Positions 22,621 through 31,320 of a stretch of DNA of 64,000 nt are shown one piece after another. Position 1 is the first letter of the stretch, and every line of letters begins with the position of its first letter. Source of the stretch: SIG607 sp045592625. Its GTDB lineage: Bacteria; Bacillota; Clostridia; Oscillospirales; Acutalibacteraceae. The DNA lies in contig JAZNVC010000001.1 in assembly GCA_045592625.1 (NCBI GenBank), positions 124,001-188,000 on the forward strand, written 5' to 3'. The notes under the pieces are model-generated. The model saw nothing but the letters and a program-made list of their open reading frames with translations, searched no databases and was not told the DNA's origin. Made by a program: the position numbers and the translations under genes.

Positions 22621-22647
22621 TTTCGTTTATGTGGGTAATAAACGAAA
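22621..22647. repeat. Recombination-site-like dyad, copy 3 (proposed right inversion site)
   Basis: TTTCGTTTA - TGTGGGTAA - TAAACGAAA: perfect 9-bp arms around the reverse complement of the centre seen in copies 1 and 2. Confidence 0.75.
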
Positions 22648-22741
22648 TGACCGATTATTCAATTTGTTATTTATTTTTCCCTTAAAATGAAAATTTAAAC
22701 AATATAAAAATATCTGCTGCATACAGGAGTGAACTTCAGAA

Positions 22742-23272
22742 TTGAATAAAAAACCTAAAATTATTCTGAAAAGTATATCTGCAACTATAGTTTCCCTTGT
22801 TGTAATCTTTGCAGTGCTTATTGCAGGAGTGCAAATCTTCGGCATAAAGGTTTATACCGTTTTATCGCCTTCAATGGAACCTGAATATAAAACAGGTGCC
22901 GTTATATATGTTAAAAAGGTTGACCCAAAGGAACTTGAGGTTGGAGACGTTATAACCTTTTCGTCGTTAAATCAAACAACGGTAACACATAGAATTGTGG
23001 GCGTAGAAGAAAAAAACGGAGTTCTTTATTTTGAAACCAAGGGCGACGCCAATAAAAGTGCCGATAGCGGCAGGGTGCATATGAATAACGTGCTGGGCAA
23101 ACCCATATTTAAAATTTCCTATTTAGGTTATGCTGCAAGTTTTATTACAAAAAAACCCGGAATCTATTTAGGTATTGCTATAGGAATTATTCTTACAGTA
23201 CTTGTATTTGTGATTGACTTTATTACGGGTGATGAACCCGATAAAAATAAAAAAAGGAGAAAAACAAAATGA
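22742..23272 (+). CDS. SipW-type (ER-type) signal peptidase I
   Basis: Membrane signal peptidase that processes SipW/TasA-class precursors. 176 aa with an N-terminal membrane helix (~8-32), the catalytic Ser in LSPSMEP (Ser44), a catalytic His in THRI (His83) replacing the Lys of P-type enzymes, and a C-terminal helix (~138-160) with a basic tail. The start is TTG, as an in-frame stop lies 12 bases before it. AGGAG is 12 bases upstream, a loose spacing. No good promoter lies between copy 3 and the gene. It heads the surface-protein operon and overlaps the next gene by four bases. Confidence 0.9.
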   Translation: MNKKPKIILKSISATIVSLVVIFAVLIAGVQIFGIKVYTVLSPSMEPEYKTGAVIYVKKVDPKELEVGDVITFSSLNQTTVTHRIVGVEEKNGVLYFETKGDANKSADSGRVHMNNVLGKPIFKISYLGYAASFITKKPGIYLGIAIGIILTVLVFVIDFITGDEPDKNKKRRKTK

Positions 23273-23910
23273 AAAAAATGAAGACAGTACTGCTGTGCAT
23301 TGGTTTGAGTTTATTGGTTTTTGCTTCGGTAATGGGGACACTTTCCTATCTTACAGATACAGAAGAAGTTGTTAACACCTTTACCGTAGGTAATGTCGAT
23401 ATAACTCTTGATGAAGCAGATGTAGATGAACTTGGTGCAGTAGTGGGCACAGAAAGAGTTAAGGAGAATGAATATCACTTAATTCCCGGCGGGGTTTATG
23501 TAAAAGACCCAACCGTAACCGTTAAAAAGGGCAGTGAGGCTTCATATATCCGTATGCTTGTTACCATAAGCGATATGGCTGATATCAAATCGGTTTTCGG
23601 AAATGATTTTCTTCCTGAAAATTACGTAGAAGGCTATGACAAGGCTGTTTGGAAGTGTGTAAAAATTACCGATAACGGCAATGATACCGCCACCTATGAA
23701 TTCCGCTATAAAGAATCTGTAGATAAGGTTAGTGCAGATAAGGTTTTGGAACCTCTTTTCAAAAAAATAAAGGTTCCCGGTGAAATAAACGGCGAAGAAC
23801 TTGCCAAAATAAGCGAAATGAAAATTTCTGTAGTAGGTAACGCTATACAGAAGGCAGGCTTTGAAAACGAGGATGCTGCTTGGGCAGCTTTTGACCTTCA
23901 GATGAATTAA
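23269..23910 (+). CDS. TasA/camelysin-like SipW-dependent secreted protein
   Basis: 213 aa. The N-terminal helix is followed by the SipW-cognate signature GTLSYLTDTEEVVNTFTVGN, so cleavage near SYLTD by the adjacent peptidase is expected. The mature domain resembles TasA/CotN-type fibre subunits: ITLDEADVDELG, a central VKDPTVTVKKGSEASYIRML strand and a C-terminal VVGNAIQKAGFENEDAAWAA helix. TasA proteins form matrix fibres by donor-strand exchange; the same role is inferred. AAAGGAG precedes the ATG. Confidence 0.88.
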   Translation: MKKMKTVLLCIGLSLLVFASVMGTLSYLTDTEEVVNTFTVGNVDITLDEADVDELGAVVGTERVKENEYHLIPGGVYVKDPTVTVKKGSEASYIRMLVTISDMADIKSVFGNDFLPENYVEGYDKAVWKCVKITDNGNDTATYEFRYKESVDKVSADKVLEPLFKKIKVPGEINGEELAKISEMKISVVGNAIQKAGFENEDAAWAAFDLQMN

Positions 23911-23926
23911 GAAAGGCGGCAAAAAT

Positions 23927-24535
23927 ATGAAAAGAAAGCTTTTTACAAAACAGGGTATCTTTAAAACCGTACTGTTAATGCTCAGCGTAATAACACTTGT
24001 GTTCAGTATTGTTAGCGGTACTTTAGCATGGCTTGTTGCCGAAACAAAACCCGTTGTAAATACCTTTACATATGGCGATATCAATATCAATTTAGAGGAA
24101 AGCGATACAAACGACGGTGACGGAGACCCTTATACCAATACCTATCGTATGGTACCGGGAAATCAAATAGAAAAGGACCCAACCGTAACGGTAAAAAAAG
24201 ACAGCGAAGACTGTTGGCTTTTTGTGAAAATTGAAAAATCGGTTGACCCCGCTAAATTTGATGATTTTATGGAGTTTACCATTGCTGACGGCTGGACACC
24301 CTTAAAGGATGTTGACGGCGTTTACTATAGAGCAGTTGACAGTAGTAAGGAGGATATAAAATTCCCCGTACTTAAAGATAACAAAGTAAAGGTTAAAGAA
24401 GATGTTACAAAGGAAATGTTTAATACACTTTCCGAAATGCCTACCCTTTCCTTTACCGCTTATGCAGTTCAGCGTGACAGCGAAATAACCGAAATAGATT
24501 CAGCCGAAAAGGCTTGGACTATAACACAAAAATAA
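23927..24535 (+). CDS. TasA/camelysin-like SipW-dependent secreted protein
   Basis: 202 aa and a paralogue of the preceding gene. The N-terminal segment with SGTLAWLVAETKPVVNTFTY is the SipW-type signal. The shared strand EKDPTVTVKKDSEDCWLFVK aligns with KDPTVTVKKGSEASYIRML of its neighbour. The C-terminal SFTAYAVQRDSEITEIDSAE matches the VVGNAIQKAGF region. 16 bases separate the two genes and GAAAGG precedes the ATG. Probably a second fibre subunit or a minor/anchor subunit. Confidence 0.86.
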   Translation: MKRKLFTKQGIFKTVLLMLSVITLVFSIVSGTLAWLVAETKPVVNTFTYGDININLEESDTNDGDGDPYTNTYRMVPGNQIEKDPTVTVKKDSEDCWLFVKIEKSVDPAKFDDFMEFTIADGWTPLKDVDGVYYRAVDSSKEDIKFPVLKDNKVKVKEDVTKEMFNTLSEMPTLSFTAYAVQRDSEITEIDSAEKAWTITQK

Positions 24536-24557
24536 TATTTTAAAGGAGTAAAAGAAA

Positions 24558-26117
24558 ATGAAAAACATTAAAAAATCACTTTTAATGGGACTTAGTTTTG
24601 TGCTTGTGGCTGCTCTTGCCATGGGCGGAACTTTGGCTTACCTCACCTCTACCGATGATGACGTTAACGTTATGACACTTGGCAAAGTATCTATTACTCA
24701 GCACGAGTATCAGCGCGTTGTAAACGCAGACGGTACTTACGCTACTGCAACTATCGACAATCAAACAAGCTATGTGCTTGAGAAATTCGTTCAGGCTAAG
24801 CCCTTGCTTCCCATTGTTGGCGACCCAAGTCAACCCGGTGACAGTGCAGCCTACGCAGGTTATGATACCATCCCTGTTCGTATGTCTCAGGTAGGTTCAT
24901 ACGGCGGTATGGACGTATTTGCAGGCAAAAACGCTCAGGATAAGTTCGTTACCTTAGAAAACACCGGCAAGACTGATGCCTTTGTTCGCACCCTTGTTGC
25001 AATCGAAATCGGCAACGGTAATGCATCCTTGATCGGTACTTCTTATCACAAAACTTGGACTAAGAATTCTATTGGTACCATCGTAATCGACGGCAACAAC
25101 TATGCTTTGACCGAGTATGTTTATGCTGGTGCGAACGGTGTGCGTCACGAAAATGGTATCCTCCCTGCAGGCGATACCTCTTATCCCAACCTTTCTCAGG
25201 TTTACATCAAACACAACGCTACCAATGAGGACTGCGAAGCACTTGACGGCAACGGCAACGGCACCCTCGATATCCTCGTTCTTTCTCAGGCTGTTCAGGT
25301 TGCAGGCTTTGCTGATGCTGAAACCGCTCTTGACACCGCATTTGGTGACATTACTACCACCAATCATCCTTGGAGTGTAAACGCTCCGGCTATTCCCACG
25401 GTTGTTTCTACAGCTGATGAATTAGCTACAGCACTTGCAAACGGCGGCGAGGTTATTTTAACTAAAGATATTGATGCCGATGCTGATACTACTATCACCA
25501 TTCCCGCAGGTGTTTCTACCACATTGAACCTCAACGGCAAGACCCTTGATTTTGTTACCGATAATGCTGACAAGAATAATGACGGAGGAGTAACAAGCGC
25601 AGACAATGAGGTTGCAATTGACGTTAGAGGTACTTTAAATGTTAAGAACGGTACTATCACAACCAAGCACACTGCTGAAAACTTTGCTTGGAACGCTTGT
25701 ACCGAGGTGTTTTATGTAGCATTTAACGGCACTTTGAATATTGAAAATGCAACTATTGAAAACCTTGGCGGTTCTGATATGGCCTTTGCAATTGACCTTG
25801 TGAACGCAACCAATGTAACCCTTAACATTAGCAACTCTACCATCAAGTCTTCTTACATTCCTGTTCGTGTATTTAACAATGGTTCCGGTATGAACAATGT
25901 TACTATCAAAGATAGCACACTTGACGGTGTAAGTCGTGCATTCTGGGTACATATCTATTCGAACAAAGATAATGGTGGCAGAGGCGTAAAAGATGCAACC
26001 CTCAACCTCGATATCTTTGGTAACGGCAACACATTCAATGCATCAAATCCGAATAGAATTATTGAGTTCGGCTTTGAAGATGAAATCAATTTTGATGCCA
26101 ACGGCAATCAACTTTAA
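24558..26117 (+). CDS. SipW-dependent surface protein with C-terminal beta-helix
   Basis: 519 aa. The SipW-type signal is GGTLAYLTSTDDDVNVMTLG. An N-terminal TasA-like domain runs to about residue 265, ending in the LDILVLSQAVQVAGFADAET motif shared with the next two genes. From about residue 285 a right-handed beta-helix follows, with repeats such as TLNVKNGTITTKHT, TLNIENATIENLGG and VTLNISNSTIKSS. A modular fibre protein with a probable ligand- or glycan-binding C-terminal domain. It has an A/G-rich ribosome site and 22 bases spacing to the gene before. No sorting signal, so it may be held by fibre assembly. Confidence 0.85.
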   Translation: MKNIKKSLLMGLSFVLVAALAMGGTLAYLTSTDDDVNVMTLGKVSITQHEYQRVVNADGTYATATIDNQTSYVLEKFVQAKPLLPIVGDPSQPGDSAAYAGYDTIPVRMSQVGSYGGMDVFAGKNAQDKFVTLENTGKTDAFVRTLVAIEIGNGNASLIGTSYHKTWTKNSIGTIVIDGNNYALTEYVYAGANGVRHENGILPAGDTSYPNLSQVYIKHNATNEDCEALDGNGNGTLDILVLSQAVQVAGFADAETALDTAFGDITTTNHPWSVNAPAIPTVVSTADELATALANGGEVILTKDIDADADTTITIPAGVSTTLNLNGKTLDFVTDNADKNNDGGVTSADNEVAIDVRGTLNVKNGTITTKHTAENFAWNACTEVFYVAFNGTLNIENATIENLGGSDMAFAIDLVNATNVTLNISNSTIKSSYIPVRVFNNGSGMNNVTIKDSTLDGVSRAFWVHIYSNKDNGGRGVKDATLNLDIFGNGNTFNASNPNRIIEFGFEDEINFDANGNQL

Positions 26118-26160
26118 TTCATAAAAATTTACCCATTCCGGAAAGGAGAACATACATATA

Positions 26161-27720
26161 ATGTCTAAACTTAAAAAGGTACTCTTAATGTGTACCGCAT
26201 ATGTTCTGGTAGCCGCACTGGCTATCGGCGGAACCTTAGCTTACCTCACAAGCACTGATGATGACGTGAACGTAATGACACTTGGTAATGTATCAATTAA
26301 GCAGCATGAGTATGAGCGTGTTGTGAACGCTGACGGCACCTTTGCTACCGACACCATTGACAATGTAACCAGCTATGTATTAAAAGACTTTACACAAGCA
26401 AAACCACTACTTCCTTCTGCTATAGACACAACTACCTGGGAAGGCTGGGATTGGGATTCCACCGTTGTACGTATGACTCAGGTAGATTCTTACGGTTATA
26501 TGCAGGTATTTAAGGCCGCTTCCAATGCGCAGGATAAATTTGTTACCGTAGAGAACACTGGCGATACCGATGCTTACATCCGTACTCTCGTTGCTATTGA
26601 AATCGGTTCTACTGACGGTAGTTTGATTGGTACTTCTTATCACTCTACATGGACTAAGAACGAGGTAGGTACTATCGTGGTCGACGGTAACACCTATTTT
26701 GTATTTGAATATGTGTACAACGGGGCTAACGGTACTCTCCATGATAATGGTATCCTTCCCGCTGGCGACACCGCTTACCCCAACCTTTCTCAGGTTTACA
26801 TCAAGTCTGCGGCCACCAACGAGGACATGGTTGCCCTCGACGGTAACGGCAACGGCACCCTCGATATCCTCGTTCTTTCTCAGGCTGTTCAGGTTGCAGG
26901 TTTTGACAATGCACAGACTGCTCTGGACACCGCTTTTGGTAAGTCCTCTGAAAAGGCTGTTGAGTGGTTCGGTGGCATTGCGATCCCCGATGTTGTTGCA
27001 TCTGCAGACGAAGCTTATGATGCCTTTAGTGCATTTGACCAGTCCGGAAAAAGCGGTTCGGTTATTTTAAACTCGGATATTAATACCGCTGATGCAGATA
27101 GCCGCTGGTCCTCGAACAGAGAGTATGCTCTTAGAGCGGCAGGCACTGACGTTACGTTCGACCTCAACGGACATACGGTAAACCACGATACCGCTTACCA
27201 AAATGGTAAAAATACCGGTTATACCTACCTCTTTACAACGGCTTATAACGGAAAATTGACCGTTAATGGTGAAGGCGGCTCCATCTACTCCGAAAACGCT
27301 GATGGTTTTACCTGTATCTTCTATGCACAGGGTCCCAGCGAGATCGTGATCAATGGTGGTGAATATCACGCTGTTGCCGGTGTCCCTGTATGGGCGGGAA
27401 ATGGCGCCAAGGTAACAATAAACGGCGGTTCGTTCACTTCGAGCAAGAGTGGTAACGATCAGGAGATGATCTATTCCAGCGGTGGTGTAATTGATATCTA
27501 CGGCGGATTTTTCCATAGTGATTGGGAGAATCGTCCCGTTAATGTTGCGGACGCTAACCGTAGCACAGGTTTTATCAATATTTACGGCGGAACCTTCGTA
27601 AACTTTGATCCTTCCACCGGCGGTAACGATCCTGGCAATATCAGAGTTATGGAAGGCTACAAGGTCGTTTCCGAAGCTCAGGCAAACGGTGATGTCTGGT
27701 ACACCGTGGTTGCTGAATAA
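26161..27720 (+). CDS. SipW-dependent surface protein with C-terminal beta-helix (paralogue)
   Basis: 519 aa. The signal MSKLKKVLLMCTAYVLVAAL continues to GGTLAYLTSTDDDVNVMTLG. The N-terminal domain parallels the previous protein closely, and a 56-base stretch (26845-26900) is identical in DNA to 25251-25306, indicating recent duplication or gene conversion. The C-terminal half differs: EIVINGGEYHAVAG, KVTINGGSFTSSKS and FINIYGGTFVNF are beta-helix turns of the INGG type. It gives the operon a second, different tip domain on the same chassis. Confidence 0.85.
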   Translation: MSKLKKVLLMCTAYVLVAALAIGGTLAYLTSTDDDVNVMTLGNVSIKQHEYERVVNADGTFATDTIDNVTSYVLKDFTQAKPLLPSAIDTTTWEGWDWDSTVVRMTQVDSYGYMQVFKAASNAQDKFVTVENTGDTDAYIRTLVAIEIGSTDGSLIGTSYHSTWTKNEVGTIVVDGNTYFVFEYVYNGANGTLHDNGILPAGDTAYPNLSQVYIKSAATNEDMVALDGNGNGTLDILVLSQAVQVAGFDNAQTALDTAFGKSSEKAVEWFGGIAIPDVVASADEAYDAFSAFDQSGKSGSVILNSDINTADADSRWSSNREYALRAAGTDVTFDLNGHTVNHDTAYQNGKNTGYTYLFTTAYNGKLTVNGEGGSIYSENADGFTCIFYAQGPSEIVINGGEYHAVAGVPVWAGNGAKVTINGGSFTSSKSGNDQEMIYSSGGVIDIYGGFFHSDWENRPVNVADANRSTGFINIYGGTFVNFDPSTGGNDPGNIRVMEGYKVVSEAQANGDVWYTVVAE

Positions 27721-27747
27721 CTTGATTTAGTCTTGTCTTCATAAAGT

Positions 27748-27809
27748 CCACCCACTCCTCTCCGTGGGGAGTGGGCGGCAATCAAAGTTCCTTTTGACTC
27801 TTTGATTGC
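27748..27809. other. Two consecutive intercistronic hairpins
   Basis: CCCACTCC pairs with GGAGTGGG (27751-27758 with 27768-27775), and GCAATCAAAG pairs with CTTTGATTGC (27778-27787 with 27800-27809). Neither is followed by a T-run. They lie in the largest gap of the surface operon (129 bases) and may stabilise the upstream mRNA or partly terminate it. Confidence 0.6.
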
Positions 27810-27849
27810 TATATACAAAAAACAAATATAAAAGGAGAAGATACATATA

Positions 27850-29661
27850 ATGTCAAAACTTAAAAAGGTACTCTTAATGTGTACCGCTTATGTTTTAGTT
27901 GCCGCACTGGCTATCGGCGGCACTATTGCATACTTAACTTCGCAAGACAGCGATGTTAACGTTATGACACTTGGTAACGTTAAGATTGAACAAATCGAGC
28001 AAGAACGCGATGCAGACGGTAATCTTGCTAAATTTACACAGGATAAACCTGCCTACCCCGCTGTATATGATAGTGAGGAATGGGCAGACAACGGCGTTGT
28101 GGTAAACGGCGTCGAATATAAAGTCTTCTCTGAAAAGATGAAGAATGTTGTTGACAAAATTGTTACTGTTAACAACACCGGCAAATCTGATGCCTATGTT
28201 CGTACTTTGGTTGCTATTGAAGCACCCGACGGCGACCCCGAAGACCTTATTCATCTGAATTATAACAGTATGGATACAACCATTAAGGGTATTTTGTTTG
28301 TAAATATAGACGGCGTTGATTATTGTGTATTTGATTTTACATATAACGAGGCTCTTGCAGCAGGCAAAAAATCTGCACCCTCTCTTATACAGCTTTTCCT
28401 TGATAAAAAAACAGATAATGAAGATTGTGCTAAATTTGGCGACGCTTGGGAAGTGCTTGTACTTTCTCAGGCTGTTCAGACCAACGGCTTTGCCGATGCA
28501 GCTACCGCATTAAACACTGCTTTCGGTGAATTAAATGCACAAAACGCTGTTAAGTGGTTTGTCGATTTTCTTCCTGACACTTGGGACGGTACATCAGATA
28601 CCTCTTGGTACAACGACTCCGACACCGAATTTGTGATTAGTACTGCCGAACAGCTAGCCGGATTTGCTAAACTCGTTGATGATGGCAATACCTTCGAGGG
28701 CAAGACTGTTAAGCTGGACAAGAACCTTGACCTGTCCGGTACAGTTTTTGAACCCATCGGCTCCTACAGAAAAGATCGTTCCTTTAAGGGAACCTTTAAC
28801 GGTCAGGATTACGCCATCTCCGGCTTGAGCCAGAATACCTGGGCATTGGATAATGGTTACTACTACGGCGACTTGGGACTAGGTCTCTTTGGCAAGGTTG
28901 AAGATGCCACGATTAAGAACCTGGTTATAGACGGTGCAAACATTTCCGGCGAATCTGCTATATGCGGTACTGTTGCCGCCTGTGCATACGGCGAATGCAC
29001 TTTTGAAAACATTATTGTAACTAATAGCAAAGTAGCAGACTATCAGTACTATGCAGGCGGTATTGTAGGTTGGGCAAGCGGAGACCACAAGTATATTAAC
29101 TGTAATGTAGATGAAACAACCACCATTGCAGCTCAGTGGGGCGACTTTGATAACTCAACAGGCGGTCTCATCGGCGGAGCCGGGGGAAGCGCTAAAATCT
29201 ATGTTGAAAAGTGTAATATTTCTTGCAGAATAGATGCTTACAACGATGTAACCTCTACTTATCAGTGGTACGCTTATCGCCGTTGTGGTATGATTATCGG
29301 TAACACAGAAAAAACCAAGGCCGTTGACGGTACAACCTATGCAGACGCACCTCAACTCACTTGTAAGGATGTTACGGTTACATATGGTACTTGGGCAAAC
29401 TATACTTATTGTGAATTTGCAGGTACTTCTTGGCCTTATGTAAGAGTTCAAGAAGGATATAGTAACTCTGCTTACTCCAACCCCAGATACGGTCATCCCA
29501 CCGATGCAAACGGTAAAGAAGTGGTTGATGATGAACATACACACAACCCTGACGAAGACCATCATATTCTTTGCAGATTTGATCAACTTTATGGTGGAGG
29601 ACAGGGCGTTTACGGAACTCCTGCTCACGACGGCGTAAACGTTATTTATAACAACAAATAA
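27850..29661 (+). CDS. SipW-dependent surface protein with GLUG-like C-terminal repeats
   Basis: 603 aa. The signal peptide is identical at protein level to that of the preceding gene (MSKLKKVLLMCTAYVLVAAL) and nearly so in DNA. A shorter TasA-like domain ends at VLVLSQAVQTNGFADAATAL. The C-terminal ~360 residues contain EFVISTAEQLAGFAKLVDDG, SFKGTFNGQDYAISGL and GLFGKVEDATIKNLVIDGA, the pattern of GLUG/M26-type beta-solenoid modules found in surface proteins. AAAGGAGA precedes the ATG. Third member of the modular family; the C-terminal part may bind host or dietary glycans, which is inference. Confidence 0.83.
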   Translation: MSKLKKVLLMCTAYVLVAALAIGGTIAYLTSQDSDVNVMTLGNVKIEQIEQERDADGNLAKFTQDKPAYPAVYDSEEWADNGVVVNGVEYKVFSEKMKNVVDKIVTVNNTGKSDAYVRTLVAIEAPDGDPEDLIHLNYNSMDTTIKGILFVNIDGVDYCVFDFTYNEALAAGKKSAPSLIQLFLDKKTDNEDCAKFGDAWEVLVLSQAVQTNGFADAATALNTAFGELNAQNAVKWFVDFLPDTWDGTSDTSWYNDSDTEFVISTAEQLAGFAKLVDDGNTFEGKTVKLDKNLDLSGTVFEPIGSYRKDRSFKGTFNGQDYAISGLSQNTWALDNGYYYGDLGLGLFGKVEDATIKNLVIDGANISGESAICGTVAACAYGECTFENIIVTNSKVADYQYYAGGIVGWASGDHKYINCNVDETTTIAAQWGDFDNSTGGLIGGAGGSAKIYVEKCNISCRIDAYNDVTSTYQWYAYRRCGMIIGNTEKTKAVDGTTYADAPQLTCKDVTVTYGTWANYTYCEFAGTSWPYVRVQEGYSNSAYSNPRYGHPTDANGKEVVDDEHTHNPDEDHHILCRFDQLYGGGQGVYGTPAHDGVNVIYNNK

Positions 29662-29666
29662 GAAAA

Positions 29667-29870
29667 ATGAAACTGCCGATAATAGTGGGCATAACAGTAT
29701 TTGTTTTGATTTTATCGGTCAGAATAACCATTTTTGCAGCAGAAATTAAAGGCGAAATAAAGTATCTTAACAGCGAAATTGCACGATGTTCGGGCAGAGA
29801 AAGAAAGTATTATAAAAAGCACAAAAAAAGACTTTTGCTTTCCTTTCTACCTTTTGTAAGATATAAATAG
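29667..29870 (+). CDS. Small membrane protein, 67 aa
   Basis: Not recognised. One N-terminal transmembrane helix (MKLPIIVGITVFVLILSVRI), then a strongly basic tail with Lys/Arg clusters (GRERKYYKKHKKRLLL). It begins five bases after the previous stop with only a weak ribosome site, so translation is probably coupled. It resembles small accessory proteins in surface-fibre operons and may help assembly or interact with SipW. A real gene is likely given the coupling and typical composition, but the evidence is limited. Confidence 0.55.
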   Translation: MKLPIIVGITVFVLILSVRITIFAAEIKGEIKYLNSEIARCSGRERKYYKKHKKRLLLSFLPFVRYK

Positions 29871-29886
29871 AAAGTAGGGTATTGAT

Positions 29887-31314
29887 ATGGGTAAAAAGAT
29901 TATAAGAACAGTGTTACTTTTTGTATCGCTAATAACCCTTATTATGTCCACTGTCAATACCACTCTTTGCTATGTGGCTTCAAAAACCGACACTCTGACT
30001 AATATTTTCAAGCCCCAAGATAAAATAACAAATGGAATTTCAGTAATAAAAAGGGTAGAGCATCCTTTTGGAAAAGATTACGTAATACCCGAAAATATTG
30101 CCTTTGATTTCACTCTTTCTTTTGGTGCATACTATGCCGAAACAACACTTAAAACAGCACAGGGCGAAATGAAGACCGATAGTAACGGCGACCTTACCGT
30201 AAAGGTTAAACCTAATATTCCCTTTACTGTAGAGGGAATTGACGTAGGAAGCAGCGTTACCATAAAGGAAAACGACTTTTCGGCAGAAGGTTTTGCCAAA
30301 AAAGGCGAGGACGAAAAAACCGTTCTTGTTCCCGAAGTAAGCTTCGTAGAGGCTGAATTTGTAAATACCTATACCCCAAAAGCAACCGACATAAAGGGGA
30401 TAACCCTAAAAGGCAAAAAGGTGCTTGAGGGCAGAGACTGGAAAGAAAAAGACTGCTTTTCCTTTCTGTTAGAATATAGAAGTAACGGTCAATGGGTAAA
30501 GCTGGATAAACAGACAATAACCTATAGTGAAGAAAACTTTAAACCCGAGTTCGATTTCACCAAAGCCATTTCTAAACTCTCCTTTACTATGGCAGGTGAA
30601 TATGAATTTCGTATGACCGAAGAAAAGGGCGAACTCAAGGGTATGGTTTACGACGCTACTGTGAACACCTTTTCCCTTTGCGTCACAGACAAAGATATGG
30701 ACGGACAACTTGAAATTTCCGACGTAAAAAACGGTGAACATACTACCTCAACCCGATATGAAAACGGATTTTCCATTAACGTTGTCTTTAATAATACCTT
30801 TAAACCTCCGGTACCTGAAGACAGGTCCGTTCATATCTCTGTGACAAAACTCATTACCAATAAAGGTAGTTATAAACGCAGTCCTGAGGGCTTTGAATTT
30901 GTGCTTCTTAACAGCGAAACTGCTGAAGAATATACCGCAAAGACCGATGCAAACGGTGACGGTAAAATAGAGATTACTCTTTCAAATGAGGATATTGACA
31001 ATACCCTTGTCTTTAAGCTTTATGAAAAGCATGGCAAAGAAAAGGGCGTGACCTATGACACAAGGGTTTATAAAGTGGAGATTAAGCCCTATTTGAATGA
31101 GGATTACGAAATAACAGCAGACTTCTTTGTTGACGGATTAAAAACAGAGCTGGTTAATGCGGAATTTACCAACATATGTGATATTGATAAACCTGTTAAT
31201 CCCGATACGAGAATGGATAAGAGCGTTTATTTCTGGATGCTCCTTGCGTTTATTAGCGGTACGTCCTGTATTGTGATTATAATTACCGATAGATGCAAAA
31301 GAAAAACCGAGTGA
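29887..31314 (+). CDS. Pilin-like isopeptide-domain surface protein with C-terminal anchor
   Basis: 475 aa. An N-terminal signal/anchor (KIIRTVLLFVSLITLIMSTVNTT) resembles the SipW class. Two or three Cna-B/FctA-type domains follow (~40-165, 170-310, 315-430); the isopeptide pattern is visible as GKKVLEGRDWKEKDCFSFLL ... TMAGEYEFRMTEEKG and ITNKGSYKRSPEGFEFVLL ... YEKHGKEKGVTYDTRVYKVE. It ends NPDTRMDKSV, a hydrophobic helix and RCKRKTE, a sorting-signal layout without LPXTG. Likely the wall- or membrane-anchored base or stalk of the fibre system. Confidence 0.8.
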   Translation: MGKKIIRTVLLFVSLITLIMSTVNTTLCYVASKTDTLTNIFKPQDKITNGISVIKRVEHPFGKDYVIPENIAFDFTLSFGAYYAETTLKTAQGEMKTDSNGDLTVKVKPNIPFTVEGIDVGSSVTIKENDFSAEGFAKKGEDEKTVLVPEVSFVEAEFVNTYTPKATDIKGITLKGKKVLEGRDWKEKDCFSFLLEYRSNGQWVKLDKQTITYSEENFKPEFDFTKAISKLSFTMAGEYEFRMTEEKGELKGMVYDATVNTFSLCVTDKDMDGQLEISDVKNGEHTTSTRYENGFSINVVFNNTFKPPVPEDRSVHISVTKLITNKGSYKRSPEGFEFVLLNSETAEEYTAKTDANGDGKIEITLSNEDIDNTLVFKLYEKHGKEKGVTYDTRVYKVEIKPYLNEDYEITADFFVDGLKTELVNAEFTNICDIDKPVNPDTRMDKSVYFWMLLAFISGTSCIVIIITDRCKRKTE

Positions 31315-31320
31315 TGAAGG

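Larger units (their letters stand above)
21235..22647. other. Putative invertible segment carrying a tyrosine recombinase gene and an outward promoter
   Basis: Bounded by inverted dyads at 21235-21261 and 22621-22647. It contains, left to right, an outward (leftward) strong promoter, the recombinase gene and its terminator. Recombination between the dyads would flip about 1.36 kb and place the outward promoter about 170 bases before the sipW-type gene, reading into it. The layout is like the Hin segment of Salmonella but with a tyrosine recombinase. The inversion itself is inferred, not observed. The rest of the gene-free stretch 21107-21457 is covered by the neighbouring entries. Confidence 0.65.

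Noticed and set aside
18311..22647. Prophage or integrative element (Xre/ImmA, sigma-like HTH, integrase close together)
   Set aside because: No phage structural, relaxase, replication or excisionase genes; the flanking dyads are inverted, not direct, so they cannot serve as attL/attR for excision of the recombinase gene.
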